From Tieghemiomyces parasiticus (lineage: Eukaryota; Kickxellomycota; Dimargaritomycetes; Dimargaritales; Dimargaritaceae), in the NCBI GenBank assembly GCA_027575765.1, contig JANBPT010000406.1, forward strand, positions 1 through 37,724: a stretch of DNA of 37,724 bases, written 5' to 3'. The notes under the pieces were generated by a model. That model was given only the letters and a program-made list of their open reading frames with translations, ran no database searches and had not been told where the DNA came from. The stretch's first letter is position 1. Each line of letters opens with the position of its first letter. The position numbers were made by a program, and so were the translations under genes. This document shows positions 10,942 through 20,187 of this stretch, in pieces.

Positions 10942-10982
10942 AGTGGTTGGTCTGTGTAACCATGGTATAAAGACCAACCACT
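10942..10982. repeat. Perfect 12-bp inverted repeat with 17-nt spacer
   Basis: The left arm AGTGGTTGGTCT (10942-10953) is the exact reverse complement of the right arm (10971-10982). The 17-nt spacer contains the self-complementary ACCATGGT. The element could fold into a hairpin or cruciform, or bind a dimeric protein. It lies about 290 bp upstream of the secreted-protein start, on its promoter side. Confidence 0.85.
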
Positions 10983-11787
10983 TGCGACAAAGGCATCCTA
11001 ACGACTAGGCTGCCTCCGGCCGTTTGGAACTGCCGATCGTAACGTGGAGTTGCGATAATCTACGCACAAGGCGTGTCATCGTCTTCAACGAGCTGGAGAG
11101 AGGACGGAAGTAGTGGAGGGGCCGAAGCCCCAACATTTGCAGTTGAAGGCATTGCTCTTTATTGTCGCCCTCCTTCCGTCGAGCAGAGACCAATCGCACG
11201 GCTAGGGGGTTTCCGGATAGCCTGGTTTCGACTGACATTGTTATACAGCACGGCCTCCGTTTCGTTGCGACTGTTGCTACCGCGCAGCACAGCCCTCACT
11301 TTCTCTCATCGCTCCAGTTTCCACCGGAAGGACGCCAGCCCTTCTGTTTAGTTAACCAATTTTACCACCCTGGTGCCTAGGTGGTAGCTAAGCCGGTGGC
11401 GATGTCACTTGATATCCGTAGCCACGATCTTCCGAGTCTTGTGGCGCAATTTATTCACCCCACCATTCCCCTTCTCATCTATCGCATCTTGAGTCCAGGG
11501 CGGAGCCGATAGAGGCGCGAGCAGTGGACCATGCCTTTGAAATCCCCAAGTGAGCTATCCATAGGAAACTGGTGAATCGGATGCTAGGCCCAGAACAGGT
11601 GTGGGGGGGGGGAGGGACCTGGGGGTGTGACACGCGTGACCTACCAGTCCATTCGGATGACCCGGGTACCACCGACTTGGTGACATAACGCCCATTCCTT
11701 CATTGACCTGTCCGTACCTTGTGTCTCAGGTTAAGCACGACCGAAGCCTTCTCCCCACCTACATAGGGGCTTCCCTTTACTGAACCA

Positions 11788-11815
11788 ATGGTATGCCTAC
11801 GCGTACGCATACCAT
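11788..11815. repeat. 28-nt near-perfect palindrome
   Basis: The arms ATGGTATGC (11788-11796) and GCATACCAT (11807-11815) are exact reverse complements, and the centre contains the palindrome TACGCGTA. Only one symmetric base pair (the C at 11797 against the C at 11806) breaks full symmetry. The centre includes an MluI-type ACGCGT, also the core of the MCB cell-cycle element in yeasts. Function is unknown. Confidence 0.85.
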
Positions 11816-12082
11816 AAGCAGTACAACCATTACCATCAGGCCATTTATACTAGAGAGTCAGCTGAATAGGGACGGAGAGAACATGAAAGCGGGAATATCA
11901 TTGTCAAGCGCCAACAAATGCCGTCTTGTGATGTAAGTGGCGGCCTTACTCACATGCCGTTAAAATGTCCTACTCCAACGACAGCCAAGATGTCTACTGG
12001 AAAAATACACCCCACAGCCAACTATACGTCAACAGTTGGACGGGCATACTACTTTCGAGGGTGCACTTAACCACTCGGTTGC

Positions 12083-13663
12083 TCACAGCGGCATAAATTG
12101 GGCATCAGCGGGCAGGGCGGGCACGAACTCCCGGTAGTAATCGGACACGAGGTACAGGGAGCCGCAGAGCACCAGAGCGCTCGACTCGTACCAGTGTGTT
12201 TCTTGAATCAGTCCGATCGCATGGGCCAAGGTGGGGCAGGCGATGACGTTCTCTAAGGCCACTGGCGTATCGAGGGCGATGGTTGGGGGCCGAGGCTGGG
12301 CGGCGATGGTTTCGCGCAGCGTGGTCGGTGGAATACAACTGACCCATGGCATGCCCTGGGGTGGGGTGAAAGGCACGAGGAGCAGCCGGTCGTGCGGCCG
12401 CAGCAAAATCTTGAGGATGGCGATGGGATCTTTACCCTCCGAGCAGGCGTAGATCCAGGTGACTGGGAACACCGGCGCCGCCAGGTCGGATACCGGGGAC
12501 GATGGGGCCGAGCGGCGTAGGATGGATGCGTTAAGCGGTCGCCATTCTTCGTCCACGAAGAGACTGAGAGCCTTGGCGGCGTCCATGTTGTGTGCGCCAT
12601 CTACCAATATATCCACGGGGTGCGTAGCCGTCCCTGGGAATGGTTTGGTTTCTAGCCGGCCTGGCCAGCTCACGTTGCGCATGCCGGCACGGATGGCTGC
12701 GTCGCTGACGGGAAATTCTGGGTACACATGGCGTAGGACGTCGACGGCGTGGACAGCGGCGGCGAAGTTGGCCATCTGGAAGGACCCCAACAGTGGAGAG
12801 TCGAACTCGAGTTGGGTGGTCGTATGGGTCCGCCGCACGGATGAGGGCCGTCGCGAAGGGGGTTCGGAGGCCGCTGTTGATTGCGGGGTGGCGGTGGGCG
12901 TGGAGTCGAGCAACGAGACCCGAGCATCCCACCGGATGGCATAGCGCGGCGGACGGGTCGGCGGGCTGGGATGGTCAGTGATCACGGCGTCTTTACCGGC
13001 AAGCGGCGGGGAGAGCGTCGCGGCCGGCAGAACCAAGTCGGCGCAGAGCGGGTGAATGCTCTGGGCCTGGTGCCGCAGCGCCTCCACCACCTCGGGGTAG
13101 GTCTGTTGGGCTATGATAACGGCGCGGCCGGGTACGAAAATACCGCTCTTCTCGATGGCGATCTCCTCCAGGTTGTTTCCTATGAGACCTACGTGATCTA
13201 ACCCTACAGCTGTCAGGATGCTGACCAGGACCGACTCGCGGCACACGGTGGTGGCGTCGCGGGTCCCACCCATGCCTACCTCCAGAATGGCCAGGGCCAC
13301 TGCGCTTTCGGTAAACCATAGGATAGCTGTAAGGGTCAGCCGCTCGAAACTGGTCAGAGTGACCCCGGCTGTCCGCTCGGCTGCCAACCCGTCCTGCTGG
13401 ATCCGATTCCAGGCCTCGATGGGGATTGACTCGCCGTTCACTGCAATCGAGTCCCGCGGGTCCATCAGGTGTGGTGAGTTGAACGTACCAACCTTGTAAT
13501 CGGCCTGGCGTAGGATAGACGCTAGGCAGGCGCACACTGAACCCTTACCATTGGTGCCACCGACCTGTATCACGCGTAGCTGCCGTTCCGGGTGGTCTAG
13601 CTGGTCGAGCACCGCCAGGAGGTTGACACAGGACATATTGATGCCGGTCGGGAGGCTCGCCAT
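12083..13663 (-). CDS. FOL3: Dihydrofolate synthase (FolC / Mur-ligase family)
   Basis: Catalyses ATP-dependent addition of glutamate to dihydropteroate to make dihydrofolate, an essential folate step in fungi. The 526-aa product has the ATP-binding loop GGTNGKGS at residues 35-42, the SPHL segment followed by DSI-x-VNG, the GMGGTRDATT motif, DHVGLIGN, EKSGIF and the C-terminal-domain DGAHN motif. The late GMPW segment and the final LCGSLYL closely resemble yeast Fol3, and favour this over folylpolyglutamate synthase. I chose the second of two adjacent ATGs (13663) because it has the ACCATGG context; the first is at 13669. No upstream ATG exists in frame, so no mitochondrial leader is encoded. 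It is about 100 residues longer than yeast Fol3, mainly through a Pro/Ser/Thr-rich insertion before the second domain. Single exon. Confidence 0.93.
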   Translation of the reverse strand: MASLPTGINMSCVNLLAVLDQLDHPERQLRVIQVGGTNGKGSVCACLASILRQADYKVGTFNSPHLMDPRDSIAVNGESIPIEAWNRIQQDGLAAERTAGVTLTSFERLTLTAILWFTESAVALAILEVGMGGTRDATTVCRESVLVSILTAVGLDHVGLIGNNLEEIAIEKSGIFVPGRAVIIAQQTYPEVVEALRHQAQSIHPLCADLVLPAATLSPPLAGKDAVITDHPSPPTRPPRYAIRWDARVSLLDSTPTATPQSTAASEPPSRRPSSVRRTHTTTQLEFDSPLLGSFQMANFAAAVHAVDVLRHVYPEFPVSDAAIRAGMRNVSWPGRLETKPFPGTATHPVDILVDGAHNMDAAKALSLFVDEEWRPLNASILRRSAPSSPVSDLAAPVFPVTWIYACSEGKDPIAILKILLRPHDRLLLVPFTPPQGMPWVSCIPPTTLRETIAAQPRPPTIALDTPVALENVIACPTLAHAIGLIQETHWYESSALVLCGSLYLVSDYYREFVPALPADAQFMPL

Positions 13664-13669
13664 GGTCAT

Positions 13670-14730
13670 GGGCCGGCAGGTTAGCGAGAAAGGAGGTGGT
13701 GGCGAGAAACTGCAGACTGGTAGACGCGGGTTAAGTCTTAAGTGACGAAGGCCAGTCGGAATAGAGAGGGTCGTTCGATTCGAGTGCACGGGCTAGTAGC
13801 GCGAGTGGGACGCTTCGGAGTCTCTGGTTCTAGTGGGCGCGTTGCTATAAGGATACCAATAGCGGGGGTGGCGTAAGAGGGGCCACTGGGGTGGTTTGAA
13901 AGCGAAGAATTGTCCAACAGGTTGGAGCAGAGGAATTACAATGCGGAGCAACAGGTCAACGGTGGGAGTAGCGTCTTAGGAAGAGTCAAACCTACCTAAC
14001 TTTGCGGCAATTGGAAGGGGGGAGGAGGTGGAGCAAGGGAACAGCCAGGGTGGCCTCCCCCCCCCCCCCATCGTGAAGAAACTGGCCGGAGTGGGGCGGC
14101 GGGTGGGTGTAATCAGTATCACCTGGGCCAGAGCCGCTGAGCTATATCGGCGTCATTTAGTGCCTGGTTGGGTCCGCGTCCATCCGCAGCGAGCCTGCAG
14201 GTCGACGTGGGTAGAGAATGAGTGACGCACGGTGGACGTGCCAGTCACTCTTGCCTTTAATTATTGTTTCATACCTTGGCACCCAGCTGCCTACCTAACT
14301 GATTGTTGGTTTGTCAGTGGACGACCGCGCCGTAACGTATGATCCCAAGGGTAGCGCCTTCCCTGGTTGAACCATTATCCATCTTGGCCATCGGTGGCAA
14401 TAATGAGAGAGCAATGCTACTGATCGCGAAGAATATTGGTAGCTTTCTCAATGTTAGTTATTCAATACCGCTATCTACAAAATGCCAAAAGAGGGGGGAA
14501 AAGTGATTTATTGGAAGTGACTGATGATATGTAGGACAGATAAAGGCGTAGTGGACGCCCACGGTAGAATTAACAAAAGAAGGTAGCAAAAAGATGGGGG
14601 TAAGTAGAAATAATAATAGGTACGGCAACGATGCAGGGTAGGGAGGTACGTTAAAATGGGGTAATATCGAGTTATCATATTGGGATATAATTATGTAAAA
14701 CGAAATCCAGAGGGGGGGGGTGAGGGCAAT
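13670..14730. other. Intergenic between FOL3 and VID27
   Basis: Contains the FOL3 promoter side and the VID27 3' side (both genes on the minus strand). No coding frame is supported. A C13 homopolymer lies at 14057-14069 and a G9 at 14712-14720. A minus-strand AATAAA (14512-14507) is a candidate VID27 poly(A) signal. Confidence 0.6.
14507..14512 (-). promoter_or_regulatory. Candidate poly(A) signal for VID27
   Basis: Minus-strand AATAAA, about 220 nt beyond the VID27 stop codon. The match is to the hexamer only. Confidence 0.3.
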
Positions 14731-17160
14731 TCAGTATGGCGAGTTGACAATGTCGGACCGGTTACGCAAGGGAGTCTGAAAGACCTTCTGAGGGGTACCG
14801 AGCTGCTTGCGGGTGGCCATGGTGACATCCTGGGGCAGGGCGACCACGATGGCGCGGGACTTGCCGTACCGGAAGTTATCGGCTACGACGTTGTCGGCGT
14901 ACTTTTTGATGTGATAGTCGTACCGGTGGCCCTGGAGGACGCGGCGGAAGTTCCACGTGATCACGTACGGCCCTGTGCTGGTCACGATGCGCCGCTCGCG
15001 GTCGGTGCCGCCAGTGTTAAAGTGCGCCGGCGTAAACGTCACGGGCATGCCCATGTAGGCCACATGTTTGGGATCGAGCTGTAGCTTCACCGGGATGGGT
15101 CGCTCACGGGCCGGCATCGAGCGGGTGAACCCCGTCCGACCAGCCCCGTCGCTGGCAATGACCGTGTCGAGGAGTAGTAGGTAGCTCCGGCAGGTGGCCA
15201 CCACAAAGCGCCCGTCGGCCGTCACGTCAATGCCCAGGATGGGGTCGCCTAGGGCCGGGAGCAGTGTCTTGGCCACCTGATTCAGCTTGGTGTACAGCCG
15301 GATGTCGCCCTTCTCGCTGCCCACTGCGATGTGGCCCGCTTCTGTCGTAGCTAGGCTCTGGAACTTGTTCTTGGTCGCGTAGGTCTTGGCTTCCTCGGCC
15401 ACGAACTTCTGACCCGCGAGACGCGGGTCGATACGGTACAGGGCGTTGCCTGACAGGCCTACTAGGGTCTGCTGGCCAGTGGTCTGCGCGAACTTGGACG
15501 AGGGGGCGATGTTGACGGTGGGGATCTGCTCGTGCACGTGCCAGTCCTCCACCACCTTACCGTACTCGAGGTCCATGCGGTATAGGTGGCTGCGGTCCGT
15601 CTTGTCCATGATGATGAGCGACGAGTCTTCCTGGTGCAGCATTACCTTGGACGGGTCTAGAGTCCGTCCTGTCGTGCTCTCGAGACCGCTGATGGTAGTA
15701 TCAAACTCGAGGCTGTCGTCCGGGGTGTGACGAAACACGCCGATCTTGTCGCCCCGGACCACAAACGACCGGTCGTGCTTGTATCCCACCGCCAGCAAGC
15801 TGTTCTTGGTCGACTGGCGCGGGGCCAGAGCCGAGGTGCGTGGTCCGCCCGTCCCCGTCTGGACCGTCTCATCCTCATCGTCGGCCTCAGAGTCGGTAAC
15901 CTCCTCGTCTTCTTCACAGGATTCGAACTCCTCTTCGGACGTCGTCCCGACGCTTTCTTCCTCCTCCTCCTCCTTCTCGCTACCCAGCGCCGCTTGCCCG
16001 GCGGTCTCCGCGTCCCACATGGCTAGCTCCCGGGAGGCGGCGAGCGCACCGGGGATCGTGGCGATCGGGTGTTCCAGGTCGGTCTGTTGGTCGAGATTGA
16101 GGCGGTCCCGGAAGGCCTCCGAGAGAGCAATGTCCTCCTGGTTGGCTTGGCTGAGGTACTCCTGGTCAACAGGCTTCAACTGGTCGAACTGACCGCCGAT
16201 GGTCCCGGCTTCATAGAGGCACTGCGTGTACGATTTATTGAGGGCATCCAGCGGGGCCGGATCGGCGAACCGTAGACACCAGGTGTACACGTAATCCTCT
16301 TCGTCGTAGAAGCACCAGATAAATGACAGCGACTGGCGGTTAACGGTGGCGTTCATGCTCGACTCGACGGGCTGCGTCACGAAGCTACGCTCGCCGTCGT
16401 GCACCCAGAGCCAGCTAACCCCCTCTGCGTCCCGCATCAGCGCGGCAAAACACTTCTCCGCCTGGCTCATGAAGATGGACGATTCGGCGTTGAACAGGTA
16501 CAGCGAGGCCGTGACTTCCAGAATCGGGGTGGCTTCCGCGCTTTGAGTAGCGGTGACAGTGCCGTTTGCCTTACTCGTTTTCGTGAAGCTCCTTGGGATC
16601 AGAGCCGGGACGATGGCCTGGGGTAGTGGAGGGAGGTCCTTAGCGTCCTTGGCGGTGTAGACACGGCCCTGGGTCTTCTCGAATAAGCAACGGCGGAGGG
16701 TGTTGTTGAGTTGGTCATAGACCTTGGCCGTCTGGCTGTCCAGGGTTATTGTGTCCAGGACAAACTCGAACTGTTCCTCGGGGTCACCGTCCGGTTCGGA
16801 CCATAGTAGTGACGGACTACCTTCGAAGTGCCCGCGCTGCAGGTCCAATACCGGGTCGATGAGCCAGACTCGTTCGTTCGCATCGACCTCGTCGTCCCCG
16901 CTGACGAGGTCGTCACCGTCCGCCGCCACTCCTTCAAGCTCCGCCTCTCCTTCATCGAACACGCGACTCACGACCAGCTGGTATTGAAGGGGGACAGTGG
17001 TGCGTCGGATGGCCAGGCGGGCGTCGCGAAACAGGCACTCGCGGGGGCCTTTGGGCGACCGTGGACGGACCAGGTAAAATTCACCCGCCGGCACTACCAG
17101 AATCTCCGTACCTTCCGTGTCGCCCCACAGAGCCTTACTAAGCGACTTGAGGGCGAACAT
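14731..17160 (-). CDS. VID27: Vid27 family protein (vacuolar import and degradation)
   Basis: Cytoplasmic protein of 809 aa belonging to the conserved fungal/plant Vid27 family, named in yeast for a role in vacuolar degradation of fructose-1,6-bisphosphatase; its biochemical activity is not settled. The N-terminus (MFALKSLSKALWG) matches the usual family start, which decides the ATG at 17160 although the open frame extends further. The order is an N-terminal Vid27 domain with PH-like character (about 1-180), a central PH-like domain (about 220-330), a very acidic Glu/Asp/Ser stretch (about 390-435, encoded by a run of CTC/CTT triplets on the plus strand), and a C-terminal beta-propeller of WD40-like type (about 455-800) with segments such as GHIAVGSEKGDIRLY and VTADGRFVVATC. 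Length agrees with the family. Single exon. Confidence 0.93.
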   Translation of the reverse strand: MFALKSLSKALWGDTEGTEILVVPAGEFYLVRPRSPKGPRECLFRDARLAIRRTTVPLQYQLVVSRVFDEGEAELEGVAADGDDLVSGDDEVDANERVWLIDPVLDLQRGHFEGSPSLLWSEPDGDPEEQFEFVLDTITLDSQTAKVYDQLNNTLRRCLFEKTQGRVYTAKDAKDLPPLPQAIVPALIPRSFTKTSKANGTVTATQSAEATPILEVTASLYLFNAESSIFMSQAEKCFAALMRDAEGVSWLWVHDGERSFVTQPVESSMNATVNRQSLSFIWCFYDEEDYVYTWCLRFADPAPLDALNKSYTQCLYEAGTIGGQFDQLKPVDQEYLSQANQEDIALSEAFRDRLNLDQQTDLEHPIATIPGALAASRELAMWDAETAGQAALGSEKEEEEEESVGTTSEEEFESCEEDEEVTDSEADDEDETVQTGTGGPRTSALAPRQSTKNSLLAVGYKHDRSFVVRGDKIGVFRHTPDDSLEFDTTISGLESTTGRTLDPSKVMLHQEDSSLIIMDKTDRSHLYRMDLEYGKVVEDWHVHEQIPTVNIAPSSKFAQTTGQQTLVGLSGNALYRIDPRLAGQKFVAEEAKTYATKNKFQSLATTEAGHIAVGSEKGDIRLYTKLNQVAKTLLPALGDPILGIDVTADGRFVVATCRSYLLLLDTVIASDGAGRTGFTRSMPARERPIPVKLQLDPKHVAYMGMPVTFTPAHFNTGGTDRERRIVTSTGPYVITWNFRRVLQGHRYDYHIKKYADNVVADNFRYGKSRAIVVALPQDVTMATRKQLGTPQKVFQTPLRNRSDIVNSPY

Positions 17161-18531
17161 GAGGGTAGTGGTCAAACGGTGGGGTGAGAAAACGGGGCCT
17201 GCCGTCAGCGAAGGGCAATGAGAATACAATTGCGGTGGATGGGGGGCCGGGTAGGAAGCGAATGGATAAGAATTGAACGAGCGCAATGTGTTGAACGGTA
17301 AGGATAGTAGCTAATTCAAGTCTGAAATGGGGAACCTGAGACTTTGGAAGCCTGGGGAAAATGTGAAGGCTTGGGGACCCGTCGGGTGGAAGTTGATAAT
17401 ATAAACAATTCGCCCAGGTGGGTCAACAAGCCTGGAGGGCCGGCGCCCGTGGGGAAGGCGTAGCAGGGGGTGTACGGAGCTACCAGCACCTGACATGCCA
17501 TCGTCTATTGGCCAACATAACTCTTAGATTCGATCGAACATGTGGCGAAGGTCCTCAAACCTACCTGTGGCTTGGCGTGGTAGCCAGTTAAACTTGATTT
17601 TCCACTCTTGTCCGCAGCAGGTCCTACCGCAGTCATCATAGCAATACATTTTTCTTAGACTAGACTATAAGGATGGTGAGACGGCCTTCGAGAAGGAGGT
17701 TGCTAAAGTCGAACAGATGTCATCGTATCGCGCTGTGCAGCTCTGCCTCCCAGGTCTATCTCTCATGACATAGCTTATCAGGGCTGGTTCCCTAGTGCTC
17801 TTGATTGTGTGCTTAGCACAAGACCAATCAGCCCCGCTGTAGTATAGCGCTTGAGGACCTGGCCGTTGCTCCACTCCTAGGCCCGCTTTCCAAGGCCAGT
17901 ACTTATCCTGTACCATGTTGGCTTATAATGAAAGTAATAAGGTCGCTTGGATGGCGGTTGGGCTACGATCTTTCCGATTATCAATTCACTGTCAATTCCA
18001 TCGGCTCCCCTTGTTAGCTTTTACCCATTCTTCAATCATTCAAAGGAGAAAAACATCCATGGCACTTTCACGTTTCCCAAATACACCATGTCCCCTTGCG
18101 CAATGGCTATGGTGGTTAATCCATCTGCTACCTTCGTTTTAGACCGACGTGTTTCGTTATTGCCATTTATCTCTTCCCATAATGGCTACAGACCAGAGCT
18201 GTAGTGCCAGCCTTCTCCACAGTAAAGTCACCAGCTGGTCCAAAATCGGAAGTGGCGCACCCTGTCTCTTAACGATACCCCAACCATACATTCAACACCT
18301 CACCCGTCTCCTCTTATCCTAATCCTCTATGAACAGGCTGATACCAGACCCCCCCCCGCTTTGGTTATATTAAACTCTTATCCAAGCTTATATTTTTCCC
18401 ACTGCCTTGGGCACACACCTGCAAAAATACGGTACATGGCCAATAATATCGCACCAAATGGATTTCAAGCTATTCACTTAGAGTTATTTTGATAAACGGA
18501 CCGTCATGCCACGGCACATCTGGCGGACCAT
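17161..18531. other. Intergenic between VID27 and the omega-amidase gene
   Basis: VID27 promoter side plus the 3' side of the downstream minus-strand gene. No convincing coding sequence: the longest frame (17947-18204, +) resembles nothing I know. C9 occurs at 18349-18357. A CAG/GTAGGT donor-like site lies on the minus strand near 17570 but has no clear partner exon. Confidence 0.55.
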
Positions 18532-19535
18532 TTAGGACCCCTCAGCCACATCCGGGTAGAGGTCGAAACGACGCTGCTGGTAGATCGGGTAGGATGTGCG
18601 GTACTCGGCCAGTTTGTCAAAGTCGAGCTGGGCGTGTACAATGGTATCTTCAGCATCGCAGGTGGCCACGACCTCGCCGATCGGGCTGATGATAGTTGAG
18701 TGACCCCAGGCCGGATAGCTTCCCTGGGCCAGTTCTTCAGCAGGGGGCCGGGCCGGGGAGCAGGTGGCCACGTAGAAGAGATTATCTACTGCGCGGGCGC
18801 GCTGAAGCAACTCAAAGAATGTCGGGCCCGTGGTGGTGTTGAACGCCGCCGGATACACCATGGCGACGCAGCCGTGACGCCGGGCGGCGATCATGGCCAT
18901 CTCGGGGAACCGGAGGTCGTAGCAGATACCGAGGCCGATAGGGCCCCATTCGGTGGCAAAATGCGAGAGGTGTTCGCCGGGGCTCAAGACCGCGCTCTCA
19001 CGGAAGGTAATCTTGCCCGGGACGTCAATATCGAATAGGTGCACTTTGCGGTGCGTGGTCAGTAGTTCACCCTCCCGATTGAACACTGGACAGGTGTTGT
19101 AGTGCTTGGACGTCGTCGGGTCCACTTCGGGGATCGACCCACCCACCAGGTAAACCTGGGCTTCGCGAGCCATACCGGCTAGCGCCTTGATGCTCTCACC
19201 AGGCTCTGTTCCCTTGATAGCTTCGGCGTACTTGGCGAAGTGTTGCACCCCGTAGGGCGAATTGAAGCATTCCTACGTAAGCAACCATATCGTTGACGGG
19301 TATGGAGTGCAGTTTAAGCTCGGTGAGTCATACGGTCTATACGTGGTGGTGGAGTGAAGGGGCTGCTAGGTCAGCCCACGTCGTCTGGTATACCTACCGG
19401 AAGAACGACCATGTCGGCACCTTGACGGGCCGCGGCCAGAACCTTGTCACGGGCTACCTGGAGGTTTGTGGCCTTATTGGCCGTGACCCGCATCTGCACC
19501 AGGGCGATATTCAGGAGCTTACTACCGAGCGGCAT
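18532..19535 (-). CDS. NIT3: Omega-amidase, Nit2-type nitrilase-superfamily enzyme (2 exons)
   Basis: Hydrolyses alpha-ketoglutaramate and alpha-ketosuccinamate to the keto acids plus ammonia, closing the glutamine-transaminase pathway. Exon 1 is 19535-19398 (46 codons, ATG preceded by an in-frame TAA); the 125-nt intron 19397-19273 has a GTAGGT donor and a TTACGTAG acceptor, phase 0; exon 2 is 19272-18532. The join gives [10 protein letters not shown], restoring the catalytic glutamate. The 292-aa product has the Glu-Lys-Cys triad at Glu47, Lys122 ([17 protein letters not shown]) and Cys163 ([12 protein letters not shown]), with mouse Nit2 having the same order and very similar spacing. The segments [25 protein letters not shown] and AWGHSTI are also Nit2 hallmarks, separating it from Nit1-type deaminated-glutathione amidases. 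The yeast orthologue of mammalian Nit2 is called NIT3. Confidence 0.95.
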
Positions 19536-20187
19536 GACGAATTAAGGAAATGAGTTGGACGCGGAGTGGGATGGAGAAATTTTGTGATGGGAGGAAGAAA
19601 ACGGGTAACTGGGCTGATTGCGAGAGAAGCGAGACCGGGTAAGCAAGGTGGAGCTGTTGTCAAGTGAGAGAACACGGGCGCAGCAAGCGACAGCAGGGTA
19701 AAGGGAAGAGGCACCTTGCGCCTGCCCATGCATTGCCTTGTGGTGGGGCGATGGGGGGGGGAATAAGGTGCAGGTGAGGGCCTGTGAGGCTGCTTTCACA
19801 GATAGCCATTGCGGTTTTGCACGCCCCAGACGCTAAATCAGCTTCCCATGGCGTGACTCGGTCGAGCTGGCCAGGGTGTCATTCCTGGGCTCCGTCCAGC
19901 TGAATAGCGTTCGGGCTGACACTGCTGTTGGGTTACTTGAGTCATGGCCTCACAAGGCGTGTCCAAAATAATACTTTAGCAATAAGAATTGTCTGTCAAG
20001 AAGATCGACCCGATATGAATTCATTGGTAATTTTTTTTTAAAAATAACAACATAACGAAAACTGATGATGAGATGGACAAAGAAGCAGGGCAAAAGCATT
20101 ACCGAAGAGAGTGACATTCCACAGGGTTCATTGAAAATGCCGCACCCGAAAGCGTAGTAGCATCTGACTTTTTAGCGCAACCTAGCT
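19536..20187. other. Intergenic between the omega-amidase gene and UTP22
   Basis: Promoter side of the omega-amidase gene and 3' side of UTP22 (both minus). No coding frame is supported. It contains a G9 at 19753-19761 and a T-run followed by an A-run near 20031-20045. Confidence 0.6.

Larger units (their letters stand above)
10650..12082. other. Intergenic with two inverted repeats
   Basis: No coding frame is supported; the longest is 92 codons and unrecognised. The stretch is notable for a perfect 12-bp inverted repeat near 10.95 kb and a 28-nt near-perfect palindrome near 11.80 kb, both listed separately. A G10 homopolymer lies at 11603-11612. Confidence 0.55.

Noticed and set aside
13664..13789. 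N-terminal extension of FOL3 that could act as a mitochondrial leader
   Set aside because: The open frame upstream contains no ATG beyond the pair at 13669/13663; it would need a GTG start.
17670..17770. Plus-strand peptide with ETAFEKEVAKVEQ, faintly like the N-terminus of isocitrate lyase
   Set aside because: The resemblance stops after about 13 residues, the conserved Trp-Trp segment that should follow is absent, and no further matching exon is found.
20062..20167. Possible C/D-box snoRNA (TGATGA and CTGA about 100 nt apart)
   Set aside because: The terminal stem would be only a few A-T pairs and I could not match a guide segment to rRNA from memory; both boxes are short enough to occur by chance.
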